The notes: generated by a model from the letters alone, not told the origin. DNA of 39,503 nt from Rhodospirillales bacterium (GCA_003153415.1 PLYQ01000079.1:1-39503); one strand, 5' to 3'. Shown: positions 19,201 through 30,163, counted from the first letter of the stretch. Translations and numbers: made by a program.

Positions 19201-19596
19201 CTACACGACGTAAAGCGTCTTAATCTTGTAGCTCTTAAAATGGAGCGCTTCCGGCCCTTTGTAGTCCTTCTGGCGAACCGGGACCGAAATCGCGCAGTCA
19301 TCTACGAAAATTATAGTAAGGGCGTCCTTTGTAAATTCGACGCTCCGCACAATTTTCGCGATTTGCTCACACAGTCTATTCCTAAACTGGTCCTCTCCAC
19401 TTCGTACTGACTTTCCGTTTTCGGTCACAGATATCGACGTGAGTACCGTGAATCCGTGCCCGCCAAAATCGAGTTGCCAGTAATCTTGGACGAATGTCAC
19501 TGAACTCAGCTGTTCGCCAACAATAAGTTGGACGACATTGTGCAAATCCTCATGCAGCGGAAGTTTGGGATTTTCCACGGTTTCCCTCTTTAACAC
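19201..19596 (-). CDS. Hypothetical protein, 131 aa
   Basis: ORF from a GTG start 12 nt after the VOC stop; contains VTFVQDYWQLDFGGHGFTVLTSISV; lower GC than surroundings. Confidence 0.6.
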   Translation of the reverse strand: MLKRETVENPKLPLHEDLHNVVQLIVGEQLSSVTFVQDYWQLDFGGHGFTVLTSISVTENGKSVRSGEDQFRNRLCEQIAKIVRSVEFTKDALTIIFVDDCAISVPVRQKDYKGPEALHFKSYKIKTLYVV

Positions 19597-19608
19597 CGCC
19601 GCACGGCG

Positions 19609-19977
19609 TCAGCTTGCTGATTTTTCCTTCATCGAGCGCACGTCCCACAGGCGCACGAGATAGCCGTCGGGGTCGGCGAGCTCCGCGCCATAACCCCAGA
19701 AGGATTTGCGCGGCCCGTGGGCGAAGGCGACGCCGCGAGCCGACCATTCGGCGAAGGTCGCATCGACGTCGTCGACCTGGAACCACAGTGCGATGCCGTT
19801 CGGCACGACATCCGTCTTTTCCTGCAGGAAGATCGCGAAGCCTTCGCCGTCCTGCAGCGCCACAGAGCGGCGCTCGGGCACTTCGAATTCGACCTTCAGG
19901 CCGAGCGTGGAGGTGTACCAGTCGCGCGAGCGGTCGAGGTTGCTGACCGGCAGGCTGAGATGGTCGAACTTCATCAT
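19609..19977 (-). CDS. VOC (glyoxalase/bleomycin-resistance) family protein
   Basis: [31 protein letters not shown]...[15 protein letters not shown]. Confidence 0.93.
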   Translation of the reverse strand: MMKFDHLSLPVSNLDRSRDWYTSTLGLKVEFEVPERRSVALQDGEGFAIFLQEKTDVVPNGIALWFQVDDVDATFAEWSARGVAFAHGPRKSFWGYGAELADPDGYLVRLWDVRSMKEKSAS

Positions 19978-21104
19978 GACGCGAAGCGCCTGATGAACCC
20001 TCCCCCCAGTACACGGCTGCCATTGGCCGCGTCATAGACGACGCAGGCCTGGCCGGGGGAAACGCCAAGCTCGGGTTCGGCGAAGCGCACGACGGTCTCG
20101 TTGCCGGCACGCTCGATCTCAGCCGGCCGTAGCGCCTGGCTGGAGCGCACGCGGACTTGCACCGGTTGCGCACCGTCGAAATCGGGCCCAATCCAGTTCA
20201 TGTCATAGAGCGCGATCTCGCTGCGGCCGAGCGCCGAGCGCGGGCCGACGACGACGCGGCGCGTCTCGGGCTCCAGCCGCACGACATAGAGCGGATCGTT
20301 GTCGGTGCCGGTGCGCTCGCCAATGGCAAGGCCACGACGCTGGCCGACGGTGAAGCGCACGATGCCGTCGTGGCGGCCGACTGTATTGCCGGCCATGTCG
20401 ACGATATCGCCCGCCTCGATCGAATCGGGCCGGAGCTTCTGCACGACCGAAGCATAATCGCCGTTGGGAACAAAGCAGATGTCCTGACTGTCGGGCTTTT
20501 CGGCGACGGGCAGGTCGAAACGCTCGGCCAGCGCGCGCGTCTCGCTCTTGGGTAGGTGGCCGAGCGGAAAGCGCAGGAAGTCGAGCTGTTCGGCCGTCGT
20601 GCCGAACAAAAAGTAGCTCTGGTCGCGCGCCGGGTCGGCGCCGCGATGCAGCTCGGGGCCCGCCTCGCCGACGAGGCGCTGCACATAGTGGCCGGTCGCC
20701 AGCGTCGCGGCGCCCAATTCGCGCGCCGTCTTGAGCAGGTCGCGGAACTTCACCGTGCGGTTGCAGGCGATGCAGGGCACCGGCGTCTCGCCGCGCAGGT
20801 AGGAGTCGGCGAAGGAGTCCATGACCTCGGCGCGGAAGCGGCTTTCGTAGTCGAGCACGTAGTGCGGGATGGCCAGCCGCTGAGCGACCTGGCGAGCGTC
20901 GGCGATGTCCTGGCCGGCGCAGCAGGCACCGCTCTTGCCCACTGCGACGCCGTGATCGTAGAGCTGTAGGGTGACCCCCACGACGTCGTAGCCCTGCTCC
21001 TTGAGCAGCGCCGCCGTAACCGACGAATCGACGCCGCCCGACATGGCGACCACCACACGGGTGTCTCCGGGCGCCTTATCTATGTCGAGGGAGTTCCTGG
21101 CCAT
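19974..21104 (-). CDS. mnmA: tRNA 2-thiouridine(34) synthase MnmA
   Basis: [73 protein letters not shown]-like motif. ATGA overlap with VOC gene. Confidence 0.97.
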   Translation of the reverse strand: MARNSLDIDKAPGDTRVVVAMSGGVDSSVTAALLKEQGYDVVGVTLQLYDHGVAVGKSGACCAGQDIADARQVAQRLAIPHYVLDYESRFRAEVMDSFADSYLRGETPVPCIACNRTVKFRDLLKTARELGAATLATGHYVQRLVGEAGPELHRGADPARDQSYFLFGTTAEQLDFLRFPLGHLPKSETRALAERFDLPVAEKPDSQDICFVPNGDYASVVQKLRPDSIEAGDIVDMAGNTVGRHDGIVRFTVGQRRGLAIGERTGTDNDPLYVVRLEPETRRVVVGPRSALGRSEIALYDMNWIGPDFDGAQPVQVRVRSSQALRPAEIERAGNETVVRFAEPELGVSPGQACVVYDAANGSRVLGGGFIRRFAS

Positions 21105-21155
21105 GGCGGGGCCTATATAAGGCCCGCCGGCGGCCGACGCCATATCAGGCCGGCA

Positions 21156-21848
21156 TCAGCTCCGCGGCTGGTAGTCCCGCTGGGGCGATTGAGGCGGGTA
21201 GTCCTGCTGCGGCGACTGCGGCGGGTAGTCCTGTTGCGACGGACTATCCGGCTGCGACTGGTAATCGCGCTGCGACCGGGAATCCCGCTGTGGCGGGGAG
21301 TCGCGCTGGTCGCGCTGGCCGACGTTGCCGCCGCTGCCGTTGTCGGGAACCGCCTTGGCGACTCCGTCGCGGCTATAAACGATCATCACGTGGTCGCCCG
21401 TCTGGATGCCGCCGTTGTCGGGCTGGGCGATGGTGACCCTCTGGCCGTCGTCCTTTTCCACCGTCACTTCGACGCCGCGCTGGGTCCCGGTCTGCTGGTT
21501 GATCGCGGTACCGGCGATGGCGCCGCCGACCGCACCGAGCAGGCCACCGATCAACATGCCGCCCAGCGAGTGGCTGATCGCAGCACCTGCCGCCGCACCG
21601 CCCGCCATGCCGATGCCGCCACCCGTCAGGGTGCCGTCATTCATGCCCGAACCGCCACCGCCTCGCAGCTTTGCTTCGTTGACGGAGATCACGCGACCCT
21701 GCTCGCCGCGATATCCATCCGGAACCCCGCCGGGAGCCGCGGTGTTGACGATGCCCGGCTGGAGCGCGCCGCTGCTTTCGTTGCAGGCGCCAAGACCCAC
21801 CGCCAGCGCCAGCGGCACCAGCAGGCTTACATGCCATTTGCCAGACAT
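21156..21848 (-). CDS. Glycine-zipper (SlyB-like) lipoprotein with Q/P/D/R-rich repetitive tail
   Basis: Lipobox VGLGAC; GGGIGMAGGAAAGAAISHSLGGMLIGGLLGAVGGAIAGTAI; C-terminal GDHVMIVYSRDGVAKAV. Confidence 0.85.
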   Translation of the reverse strand: MSGKWHVSLLVPLALAVGLGACNESSGALQPGIVNTAAPGGVPDGYRGEQGRVISVNEAKLRGGGGSGMNDGTLTGGGIGMAGGAAAGAAISHSLGGMLIGGLLGAVGGAIAGTAINQQTGTQRGVEVTVEKDDGQRVTIAQPDNGGIQTGDHVMIVYSRDGVAKAVPDNGSGGNVGQRDQRDSPPQRDSRSQRDYQSQPDSPSQQDYPPQSPQQDYPPQSPQRDYQPRS

Positions 21849-22066
21849 CGGATAATCCTCATTGCACAAGTGCCGTCATAAGGTGAACGCCGCAGATCAC
21901 GCGTTGTTGCGCGCCGTATCGCGCACCGCCGGGCGACGCCGTTGGCATCCTATTAGAAGCTCTACGCGATCACCGAACCGGACATCCCCATCGTCGCGCG
22001 AGGCGACCGGGCGGGCGTCGGCAATGGCCCGCCCCGCACGGCGAGTCCCCGGTGCAGATGCGTCGG

Positions 22067-22582
22067 CTACGAACGATTGGTGTTGTCGCGGACGGCCCGG
22101 GCGACGCCGTCGCGGTTGTAGACGATCATCACGCGGTCGCCGGGCGCGATCGAGCCGTCGTCGGACTGGGCGATGCTCACCGTCGTGCCGTCGTCCTTCT
22201 GTATCCGGACCTCGATGCCGCGCCGCCGCGAGCCGCCGCCGTCGATCGCGGTGCCGGCGATGGCGCCACCGACGCCGCCCAGCAAGCCGCCGACCAACGC
22301 GCCGCCCACCGAGTTGGTGATGGCGGCGCCGGCCACCGCGCCGCCCGCCACGCCCAGGCCGCCGCCGACCAGGGTGCCGTCGTTGATGCCCGACCCACCG
22401 CGCAGCTGGACTTCGTTGATGGACAGCACGCGGCCCGACTCGCCGCGATAGCCCTCCGGCGCACCCGGTGCCGCCGTGTTGACGACGCCGGGCTGGACCG
22501 CGCCGCTCGATTCGTTGCAGGCACCGAGACTCGCTGCCAGAGCCAGTGGCACCAAGAGGCTCAAAAGCCGTTTCCCGAACAT
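22067..22582 (-). CDS. Glycine-zipper (SlyB-like) lipoprotein, paralogue 2
   Basis: MFGKRLLSLLVPLALAASLGACNESSGAVQPGVVNTAAPGAPEGYRGESGRV...; close paralogue of 21156..21848. Confidence 0.85.
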   Translation of the reverse strand: MFGKRLLSLLVPLALAASLGACNESSGAVQPGVVNTAAPGAPEGYRGESGRVLSINEVQLRGGSGINDGTLVGGGLGVAGGAVAGAAITNSVGGALVGGLLGGVGGAIAGTAIDGGGSRRRGIEVRIQKDDGTTVSIAQSDDGSIAPGDRVMIVYNRDGVARAVRDNTNRS

Positions 22583-22637
22583 CGGATCATCCCCTCTTCG
22601 CTGGTCGTCGGACGTGGCGAACCGCGCCAAATCGTCG

Positions 22638-23201
22638 TCAGTTGGTCTTTCGTTCAGGGCCTGCCGGTGTGTTGTCGCGCAACGCCTTGGCGACGCCATT
22701 GGCATCCTGCACGATCTGCACGCGATCGCCGAGCTGGATATCGCCATCGTCGCGCTGGGCGACGGTGACCTTCTGGCCGTCGTCCTTCTGGACCACCACC
22801 TCGATACCGCGGCCGGGACCGCCGCCATGACGGTCGACGATGACGCCGGCGATGGCGCCGCCCACGGCGCCAAGCAGAGCGCCGACAAAACCGCCACCTT
22901 GCTGGATGAGGCCGCCGATGATGGCGCCGCCGGCGGCGCCCAATACGCCACCGACCAGCGGGCCGTTGCCGCTGCCGCCGCCCACGCCCTGGACCATCGC
23001 TTCGTTGATCGCGACCACGCGGCCGGTTTCACCGGTCGGCGTGCCGACCGGCGGCGCCGATGCAGTCTGGCCCCCGCCGCTCTGGCCGCTCGGCGTCGTG
23101 ATGTAGCCCTGAGGAACGCCGCCCGATGCGCAGGCTGAAAGAAGTCCCGCTGCCAACAACAGCGGCAATAGCAGCCAATGGCGCAAGCGCCTTGCGATCA
23201 T
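22638..23201 (-). CDS. Glycine-zipper (SlyB-like) lipoprotein, paralogue 3
   Basis: LLSACASGG lipobox; GGVLGAAGGAIIGGLIQQGGGFVGALLGAVGGAIAG; QLGDRVQIVQDANGVAKALRDN. Confidence 0.85.
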   Translation of the reverse strand: MIARRLRHWLLLPLLLAAGLLSACASGGVPQGYITTPSGQSGGGQTASAPPVGTPTGETGRVVAINEAMVQGVGGGSGNGPLVGGVLGAAGGAIIGGLIQQGGGFVGALLGAVGGAIAGVIVDRHGGGPGRGIEVVVQKDDGQKVTVAQRDDGDIQLGDRVQIVQDANGVAKALRDNTPAGPERKTN

Positions 23202-23277
23202 GATACGCGCCCTCCCAGGCGGCTATTTCGGCGATATTTTCGACGAAATTGCGGCTCCCGGCTAGGACGGATAGCGG

Positions 23278-23484
23278 CTAGTCGCGTTCCTCGATCCAGG
23301 CGGCCTGAATGGCCTCCAGGATCTTCTCGTTGGAACGGGCCGGATCGTCGGCAAAATCGGGCAATTCCAGCACCCAGCGGTGCAGGTCGGTGAAGCGCAG
23401 GTTGACGTTGTCGACCTCGGGATGACGCTCCTCGAGCTCAATCGCGATATCGTGAATGTCGGTCCAGCGCAGCTTGCCCGCCAT
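23278..23484 (-). CDS. iscX: Fe-S cluster assembly protein IscX
   Basis: LRWTDIHDIAIELEERHPEVDNVNLRFTDLHRWVLELPDFADDP. Confidence 0.95.
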   Translation of the reverse strand: MAGKLRWTDIHDIAIELEERHPEVDNVNLRFTDLHRWVLELPDFADDPARSNEKILEAIQAAWIEERD

Positions 23485-23504
23485 CGTCGTCCCCCGCTTG
23501 CCGG

Positions 23505-23840
23505 TTATTTATCGACCATCATGTTGCGCGTGGCAGCCGGCAGCTTGACCACCAGCCCGTCGAGCGCCTCGCTCATGCGGATCTGGCAGCCCAGCCGCGA
23601 CGTGTGAGTGAGGCCAAAGGCCAAATCGAGCATGTCCTCCTCATCTTCGCTCGCCGGTCCCAGTCTGTCGAACCACTCCTTCTCGACCACGACATGGCAG
23701 GTCGAGCAGGCAAGCGAGCCTTCGCAGGCGCCCTCGACGTCGACATGGTTGCGGTGGGCGATCTCGAGCACGGAGAGGCCCATCGGCGCCTCCACTTCCT
23801 TGCGCGATCCATCCCTGAGGATGAACGTCATCTTCGGCAT
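23505..23840 (-). CDS. fdx: 2Fe-2S ferredoxin, isc type
   Basis: [51 protein letters not shown]. Confidence 0.95.
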   Translation of the reverse strand: MPKMTFILRDGSRKEVEAPMGLSVLEIAHRNHVDVEGACEGSLACSTCHVVVEKEWFDRLGPASEDEEDMLDLAFGLTHTSRLGCQIRMSEALDGLVVKLPAATRNMMVDK

Positions 23841-25735
23841 TACTCGCCCACCCGGCTTTCCAGTTCGCTGACCGATAGGCCCGACAGCGCCTCGCGGATG
23901 CCGCGGTCCATGCGCCGCTCGGCAAACGGCTTGCTAAGCGTCTCCAGCGCCTCGGCCGCCGCATTGATCTCGTCGCGAGAATCAGCCGCAACGGTCTGCT
24001 GCAAACGCTCGCGCGCGCCGTCAAGTTCCGCCCGCTCGGCCGGCTCGAGCAGCGCACCGTCCTTGGCAAGCGCCGCATCGAGCGCCAGCAAGGTGCGGTT
24101 GGCTTCGACCCTCGCCTCGGTCAGCAGGCGCAAATTCACGTCGGCCTCGGCATTGTCGAGGCTGTCGTAGAGCATGTCGGCCATGTCGTCGTGGCTGAGA
24201 CCATAGGACGGCTTCACTTCGATGCGCTGCGCCACGCCGGTCGTGCGCTCCTCGGCTGAAACGGTGAGCAGCCCATCGGCATCGACGGCGAAAGTGACGC
24301 GAATGCGTGCCGCCCCCGCCACCATCGGCGGGATGCCGGACAGCTCGAAGCGCGCCAGGCTCCGGCAATCGGCCACCATCTCACGCTCGCCTTGGACAAC
24401 CTGGATGGCCATGGCGTTCTGGCCGTCCTGATAGGTGGTGAATTCCTGCGCCAGCTGCACGGGAATCGGCGTGTTGCGCGGCACGATCTTTTCCACGATG
24501 CCGCCCATGGTCTCCAGGCCGAGCGACAGCGGCGTGACGTCGAGCAGCAGAGTGTCCGAGCCCCCGGTCAACGCCTCGGCCTGCAGCGCCGCGCCCAGCG
24601 CCACGACCTCGTCGGGGTCGATGTCGGTCAGCGCCGGCTTGCCGATCATTGCGGCCACCTGGGCGCGGACCAGCGGCAGCCGGGTCGAACCACCGACCAG
24701 CACGACGCCCTGCACGTCGCCGGCGCCCATGCCGGCATCGACGAGCACGTTGCGGGCAATGTCGAGCGTGCGGGCAATGAAGGGTTCGATCATCGCCTCG
24801 AATTCGTCGCGCGCGAGCGTGTGGAAGCTTGGTGTGCCCGAGAGTTCCAGCCGGCCCGAGGTCTTGTCGCGGTCGGAAAGCTGTTCCTTCATCTGGCGCG
24901 CTAGTGCGAGCGCCGATTTCACCGCTCCCTCGTCGACCTGGTCGGCGAGGCCGTCGCGCTTGCGATCAGCCAGCATGCGTTCGGCGATCAGGCGGTCGAA
25001 ATCGTCGCCGCCCAGCGCGGTGTCGCCGCCGGTCGCCAGCACCTGGAAGACGCCCTTCTCCAGCCGCAGCAGCGAGAAGTCGAAGGTGCCCCCGCCGAGA
25101 TCGTAGACCGCGTAAAGTCCTTCCGAGCCCTTGTCGAGGCCGTAGGCCAGCGCCGCGGCGGTCGGCTCGTTGACCAGCCGCAGCACTTCGAGGCCGGCGA
25201 CCCTGGCGGCGTCGCGCGTGGCCGTGCGCGCGGCGTCGTCGAAATAGGCGGGCACCGTGATGACAGCACGCTCGACCGGCTTTTCCAGCGCCGACTCAGC
25301 GCGCGCCCGCAGCGCCTTCAGGATCTCCGCCGAGATCTCGACCGGTGAGCGCGGCTTGCCGCCGATCCTGAGTTTCACCATGTCGGTCTGGCCGCTGCCC
25401 GGTTCGATCTCGTAGGGCAGCACACCCCCAACCGTATGCAGGTCGGCGGCACCGCGCCCCATCAGGCGTTTGATCGAGGCCACGACGTTGCGCGGTTCGG
25501 CGGCCGTCAGCGTGCGCGCATCGTCGCCCACCAGCACGCCGCCCGCGGCGGGATAGGCCACGACCGACGGCACCAGAGACTTGCCCGTTTCATCATGTAG
25601 CGCTGCCGGCACGCCGTCGCGGGCGATGGCGACCACCGAATTGGTCGTGCCGAGATCGATGCCGACGGCCAACGGCGCCTCGCCGGCATGCGGCAACGGC
25701 GTTTCGCCGGGCTCATGGATCTCCAGCAGACTCAT
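23840..25735 (-). CDS. hscA: Fe-S protein assembly chaperone HscA
   Basis: Hsp70 motifs [56 protein letters not shown]; operon context. Confidence 0.95.
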   Translation of the reverse strand: MSLLEIHEPGETPLPHAGEAPLAVGIDLGTTNSVVAIARDGVPAALHDETGKSLVPSVVAYPAAGGVLVGDDARTLTAAEPRNVVASIKRLMGRGAADLHTVGGVLPYEIEPGSGQTDMVKLRIGGKPRSPVEISAEILKALRARAESALEKPVERAVITVPAYFDDAARTATRDAARVAGLEVLRLVNEPTAAALAYGLDKGSEGLYAVYDLGGGTFDFSLLRLEKGVFQVLATGGDTALGGDDFDRLIAERMLADRKRDGLADQVDEGAVKSALALARQMKEQLSDRDKTSGRLELSGTPSFHTLARDEFEAMIEPFIARTLDIARNVLVDAGMGAGDVQGVVLVGGSTRLPLVRAQVAAMIGKPALTDIDPDEVVALGAALQAEALTGGSDTLLLDVTPLSLGLETMGGIVEKIVPRNTPIPVQLAQEFTTYQDGQNAMAIQVVQGEREMVADCRSLARFELSGIPPMVAGAARIRVTFAVDADGLLTVSAEERTTGVAQRIEVKPSYGLSHDDMADMLYDSLDNAEADVNLRLLTEARVEANRTLLALDAALAKDGALLEPAERAELDGARERLQQTVAADSRDEINAAAEALETLSKPFAERRMDRGIREALSGLSVSELESRVGE

Positions 25736-26244
25736 GCCTTCACTCGTTCGAGGTTGGTGTGCCTGGCCCGCGCCTCCTCGGCGAATTTGTCGAGGTAGCG
25801 CAGGCGAAGGAGCGTCTTTCTGATGACGGCTCCGTCGTTTGCCAAGAACAAACTGCCGAGGCTTCCCAGCGCGCATTGTATGTCCTGCCGCGCCTGGGCG
25901 GCGAGCGCCTCGACGGCTTGCGCAGTCTCTGCGTCATGCAACGCCTCGCGGGCCTCCATCGCTTCCATCAGCAGATCAGGATCGTCGATCGTCTTGCCGT
26001 CAGTCGGCATCTCGATGCCCTTGAGGTTCGCGAAATAGAACGCTCGCGATAGCGGATCCTTCAGTGTGCGGTAGGCGTCATTGAGTGCCGCCGCCTCGCT
26101 AGAGGCTTTGGAGCGCTCCTCCGGCGGCCGGCCCACGAAGCGGTCAGGATGCCATTGCCGCTGCAAGGCGAAGTAGACCCGGTCGAGCGCCGCAGGCTCC
26201 AGATCGAGCGCCGCCGGCAGTCCCAGCCGCGCGAAGTGATCCAT
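25732..26244 (-). CDS. hscB: Fe-S assembly co-chaperone HscB
   Basis: [36 protein letters not shown]-domain; overlaps hscA by ATGA. Confidence 0.94.
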   Translation of the reverse strand: MDHFARLGLPAALDLEPAALDRVYFALQRQWHPDRFVGRPPEERSKASSEAAALNDAYRTLKDPLSRAFYFANLKGIEMPTDGKTIDDPDLLMEAMEAREALHDAETAQAVEALAAQARQDIQCALGSLGSLFLANDGAVIRKTLLRLRYLDKFAEEARARHTNLERVKA

Positions 26245-26269
26245 GGCGATTGCTACAGAACGTGAGGCG

Positions 26270-26689
26270 TCAGACGTGGAAGGATTCGCCGCAGCCGCAG
26301 CGGCCCTTCTCGTTCGGGTTCTTGAACACGAAGCCCGACTTCAGCTTCTCTTCCTCGTAGTCCATCTCGGTGCCGATCAGGAACAGCGACGCCTTGGGAT
26401 CGATCAAGATCTTGATCCCGGCGGATTCGACGACCTCGTCCATCGGCTCCTGCTTGTCGGCGAATTCGAGCGTGTAGCTCATCCCCGAGCAGCCCTTGGA
26501 GCGCACGCCGATGCGGATGCCGACCGTCGGCTTGCCGCGGCCGTCGATCAGCGCCTTGACGCGCTCGGCGGCCGTCGGCGTCACCGACATGACTTGCGGC
26601 CGCGGCCGACGGGGCCGCGGTGCGGCGGGTGCCGGCGTCGCCGTGGCGGCCGCTGGTGCAGGGGTGGACGTCTCAGTGGTCGTGCTCAT
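26270..26689 (-). CDS. iscA: Fe-S assembly protein IscA with Pro/Ala-rich N-terminal extension
   Basis: IRIGVRSKGCSGMSYTLEF...CGCGESFHV. Confidence 0.94.
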   Translation of the reverse strand: MSTTTETSTPAPAAATATPAPAAPRPRRPRPQVMSVTPTAAERVKALIDGRGKPTVGIRIGVRSKGCSGMSYTLEFADKQEPMDEVVESAGIKILIDPKASLFLIGTEMDYEEEKLKSGFVFKNPNEKGRCGCGESFHV

Positions 26690-26710
26690 GACAACGTGCT
26701 CCGAACTCTA

Positions 26711-27124
26711 CTACTCGGCGGCTTCTTTCGACTCGTCCTTCTTGACCGACAGCTTGGCGCGATAGTCGGCAATTGCCGCCTTGATCGCGTCTTCGGCCAG
26801 GACCGAGCAATGAATCTTCACCGGCGGCAAAGCAAGATGCTTGGCGATGTCGGTGTTCTTGATGGTCTCGGCCTCGTCGATCGTCTTGCCCTTGACCCAT
26901 TCGGTGACGAGCGAGCTGGACGCGATCGCCGAGCCGCAGCCGAAGGTCTTGAACTTGGCGTCCTCGATCAGGCCGTCGGGCCCCACCTTGATCTGCAGCT
27001 TCATGACATCGCCGCAGGCCGGAGCGCCGACCAGGCCGGTGCCGACATCTTCGGAATTCTTGTCGAGCGACCCGATGTTGCGCGGGTTCTCGTAATGATC
27101 GATCAGCTTTTCGCTGTAAGCCAT
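26711..27124 (-). CDS. iscU: Fe-S assembly scaffold IscU
   Basis: AYSEKLIDHYENPRNIGSLDK, GAPACGDVMKLQIKV, LPPVKIHCSVLAEDAIKAAI. Confidence 0.97.
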   Translation of the reverse strand: MAYSEKLIDHYENPRNIGSLDKNSEDVGTGLVGAPACGDVMKLQIKVGPDGLIEDAKFKTFGCGSAIASSSLVTEWVKGKTIDEAETIKNTDIAKHLALPPVKIHCSVLAEDAIKAAIADYRAKLSVKKDESKEAAE

Positions 27125-27151
27125 GACTGCCTCCTCAATTCCTTCCGCGGC

Positions 27152-28390
27152 TCAGTGAGCCGCCCACTCGATCGACTTGATGTCGATACCCTCCTGGGAC
27201 ATCTCCCAGAGCGGGCTCATCTCGCGCAGCTTGGTCACGTGGTGCACCAGCTCGGCCACCGCGGTATCGACTTCCTGCTCGGTCGTGAAGCGGCCAAGCC
27301 CGATGCGCAACGAGGTGTGCGCCATCTCGACCTCGACGCCCAGCGCACGCAGCACGTAGCTGGGCTCGAGCGACGCCGAGGTGCAGGCCGAGCCGGACGA
27401 CACCGACAGGCCCTTGATGCCCATCATCAGCGACTCGCCCTCGACATGAGCGAAGCTGATATTGAGGTTGCCCGGGATGCGATGCTCGAGGTCGCCGTTG
27501 ACGTAGATTTCCGTCAGCTTGGCATTGAGGCCCTTCAGCATGCGGTCGCGCAGCTTGGTCAGCCGCTTGGCCTCGGCATCCATTTCCTTCATGGCGATCT
27601 CGCAGGCCTCGCCGATGCCGACACAAAGCGGCGTCGGCAGCGTGCCCGAGCGGAAACCGCGCTCCTGGCCGCCGCCGTGAATCATCGCCGCCAGCCGCAC
27701 CCGCGGCTTGCGGCGGACATAGAGCGCGCCGATGCCCTTGGGACCGTAGATCTTGTGACCCGAGATGCTCATCAGGTCGATGTTCATCGCCTCGACGTCG
27801 AGCGGGATCTTGCCGACGGCCTGGGCGGCATCGGTGTGGAAGAAGGCGCCCTTGGCGCGGCAGATCTTGCCGATCTCGGCCAGCGGCTGGATGACGCCGA
27901 TCTCGTTGTTCACCGCCATGATCGACACGACCACGGTCTTGTCGGTCACTGCCTCGCGCAGCACGTCGAGATCGATCAGGCCGTTCTTCTGCACCGGCAG
28001 ATAGGTGACGGTGAAGCCCTCCTGTTCGAGGTGGCGGCAGGTATCGAGCACGCACTTGTGCTCGGTCACGGTGGTGACGATGTGGTTGCGCCGGTCTTTG
28101 TAGAAGTCGGCCACGCCCTTGATCGCGAGGTTGTTCGATTCGGTGGCGCCCGACGTGTAGATCACTTCCTTCTCGTCGGCGCCGATCAGCTTGGCGATCT
28201 GGGCGCGAGCCTTCTCGACGCCCTCCTCGGCTTCCCAGCCATAGGAGTGGCTGCGCGAATGGGCATTGCCGAACTTGTAGGTGAAGTACGGCATCATCGC
28301 TTCCAGCACCCTCGGATCCATCGGCGTGGTCGCCTGATAATCCAGGTAAATCGGCTGGTCGTTGCGCCGGATCTGGTTAAACGCGTTCAT
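27152..28390 (-). CDS. iscS: Cysteine desulfurase IscS
   Basis: [65 protein letters not shown]. Confidence 0.97.
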   Translation of the reverse strand: MNAFNQIRRNDQPIYLDYQATTPMDPRVLEAMMPYFTYKFGNAHSRSHSYGWEAEEGVEKARAQIAKLIGADEKEVIYTSGATESNNLAIKGVADFYKDRRNHIVTTVTEHKCVLDTCRHLEQEGFTVTYLPVQKNGLIDLDVLREAVTDKTVVVSIMAVNNEIGVIQPLAEIGKICRAKGAFFHTDAAQAVGKIPLDVEAMNIDLMSISGHKIYGPKGIGALYVRRKPRVRLAAMIHGGGQERGFRSGTLPTPLCVGIGEACEIAMKEMDAEAKRLTKLRDRMLKGLNAKLTEIYVNGDLEHRIPGNLNISFAHVEGESLMMGIKGLSVSSGSACTSASLEPSYVLRALGVEVEMAHTSLRIGLGRFTTEQEVDTAVAELVHHVTKLREMSPLWEMSQEGIDIKSIEWAAH

Positions 28391-28421
28391 GCTAACCCCT
28401 TGAGATTCCTTAGCGAAATTC

Positions 28422-29546
28422 CTAGGCCGCTCGGGCTTGGGCAATATCCGAGTGGGTTACTCGGATATATAGGTCCCGCCATGCGGCAATCAAGCGTTCG
28501 ATATCCTGTGAAACGGTGCTCCAGCCGAAACTTATCCTCAGCGCCGTCTCCGATTCAGCAACTTCCACGCCCATGGCCGCCAGCACCGCCGAGCGGCTCA
28601 CTTTGCCGGAAGAACAGGCCGCGCCCGCACTGACCGCGACTCCCGCGAGATCGAGCGCCATCACCTGGGTTTCCGCCCGGACACCGGGCATGGAAATGCA
28701 CACCGTATTGGGCAGTCGCAGTGCTCCAGCGCCGAACACTCGCGCCGCCGGAGCGATCGCGCGCAGTGACGCTTCCAAGTGATCGCGTAGCGCCTGCGTC
28801 GCCAGTCCGCTCTTCGCCTCGGCCGCCGCGATACCGAAGCCTGCAATACCCGCGACGTTTTCCGTCCCGGCGCGGCGGTTGGATTCCTGCCCGCCGCCAC
28901 GACGATCGGTGTGGAAGGGAGCGCCATCGCGTACCACGAGCGCGCCTACACCCGTCGGACCGCCAAACTTGTGCGCCGACAGGCTGAGATAATCCACTCC
29001 CATGCCATGCATATCGACCGGCACCTTGCCGGCGCCCTGCACGGCGTCACAGTGAATCAACGCGCCGGCGGCGCGCGCGATGCGCACGATCTCGGCAATC
29101 GGCTGGATGACGCCGGTTTCATTGTTGGCGAACATCACCGACACCAGGGCGGGCTCACGACTCGTTGCCAGCAGGCGCTGCAGAGCCGCGAGATCGACGA
29201 CGCCGTTGCCGTCGACGGCCACCAGCTCGAGGTTGCGCGCCGCGTTAAGCACGCTGTCATGTTCCACCGCCGACGCCAGCACGCGCCGGCGTCCGGCCCC
29301 TGAAAGCGCCAGATTGTTGGCCTCCGTGCCGCCCGAGGTGAACACGATTTCAGCCGGCAAGGCGCCAACCAGCGCCGCCACCTGACGGCGCGCCGTATCG
29401 ATCAGACCGCGCGCCGCGCGTCCGACCCTGTGCACCGACGACGGATTGCCGCTGGCGCGCAAGGCTTCGACCATGGCGTCGAACGCCGCTGGCCTAAGCG
29501 GGCTGGTGGCGTTGTGATCCAGGTATACCGACGCGACGACCGACAT
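28422..29546 (-). CDS. Second cysteine desulfurase (NifS/IscS-like)
   Basis: [61 protein letters not shown]. Confidence 0.93.
   Translation of the reverse strand: MSVVASVYLDHNATSPLRPAAFDAMVEALRASGNPSSVHRVGRAARGLIDTARRQVAALVGALPAEIVFTSGGTEANNLALSGAGRRRVLASAVEHDSVLNAARNLELVAVDGNGVVDLAALQRLLATSREPALVSVMFANNETGVIQPIAEIVRIARAAGALIHCDAVQGAGKVPVDMHGMGVDYLSLSAHKFGGPTGVGALVVRDGAPFHTDRRGGGQESNRRAGTENVAGIAGFGIAAAEAKSGLATQALRDHLEASLRAIAPAARVFGAGALRLPNTVCISMPGVRAETQVMALDLAGVAVSAGAACSSGKVSRSAVLAAMGVEVAESETALRISFGWSTVSQDIERLIAAWRDLYIRVTHSDIAQARAA
28444..28468 (-). promoter_or_regulatory. Perfect 10-bp inverted repeat resembling an IscR type-1 box, inside the 3' end of the second cysteine desulfurase gene
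   Basis: ATATCCGAGT-gggtt-ACTCGGATAT; on - strand matches the iscR-upstream box at 17/25 positions counted by eye. Confidence 0.5.
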
Positions 29547-29554
29547 GAGACGAC

Positions 29555-30028
29555 CTAGCTGGCAGCGGCCATGGAGTCCGACTTGGCCTGAATCGGCGCC
29601 TCGATGATGCGGGTGCTGAGCTTGCGCTCCAGCACATCAAGCAGGCTGACCGAGCTCAGGAACGCGTGGATCTGGTTGCCGAGCTCTTCCCACAGATCGT
29701 GGGTCAGGCACTTGCTGCGATCGGCGCGACAGCCGGTGGCGCCCATCTCGGTGCAGCGCGTCGCCTTGATCGGCTCGTCGACTGCCAGGATGATCTCCGA
29801 GACGCGGGTGTCGGCGGAGGTCTTGGCGAGGCGATAGCCGCCGCCGGGTCCGCGCACACTCTTGACCAGCTCGGCGCGCCTGAGGCGGGCGAAGAGCTGC
29901 TCGAGATATGACAGGGAGATTTCCTGCCGTGTCGCGATGTCCGACAAAGACACCGGTTTTGCCTGCGCATGACGGGCCAAATCGACCATTGCCATCACGG
30001 CGTAACGACCTTTGGTGCTGAGCTTCAC
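29555..30028 (-). CDS. iscR: Rrf2-family Fe-S regulator IscR
   Basis: MKLSTKGRYAVMAMVDLARHAQ, ISLSYLEQLFARLRRAELVKSVRGPGGGYRLA, three Cys (CTEMGATGCRADRSKC). Confidence 0.96.
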   Translation of the reverse strand: MKLSTKGRYAVMAMVDLARHAQAKPVSLSDIATRQEISLSYLEQLFARLRRAELVKSVRGPGGGYRLAKTSADTRVSEIILAVDEPIKATRCTEMGATGCRADRSKCLTHDLWEELGNQIHAFLSSVSLLDVLERKLSTRIIEAPIQAKSDSMAAAS

Positions 30029-30163
30029 AGCATCCTCCTCGTGCCGGAGCTGGCCGGCTTGGCGTCCGAGCGCCTAAAGTTCTTGAAAACCAAGGCCTTG
30101 CTAAGATATTCCAGCCCCCCGGACATGGGATCTGGTAAAGACCGACTGACAGGCTAGGATTTA

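Noticed and set aside
26243-28633. 796-aa + strand ORF antisense to iscA-iscU-iscS
   Set aside because: Shadow ORF of high-GC coding DNA; the minus-strand proteins are unmistakable and the antisense translation is low-complexity H/D/L/G-rich.
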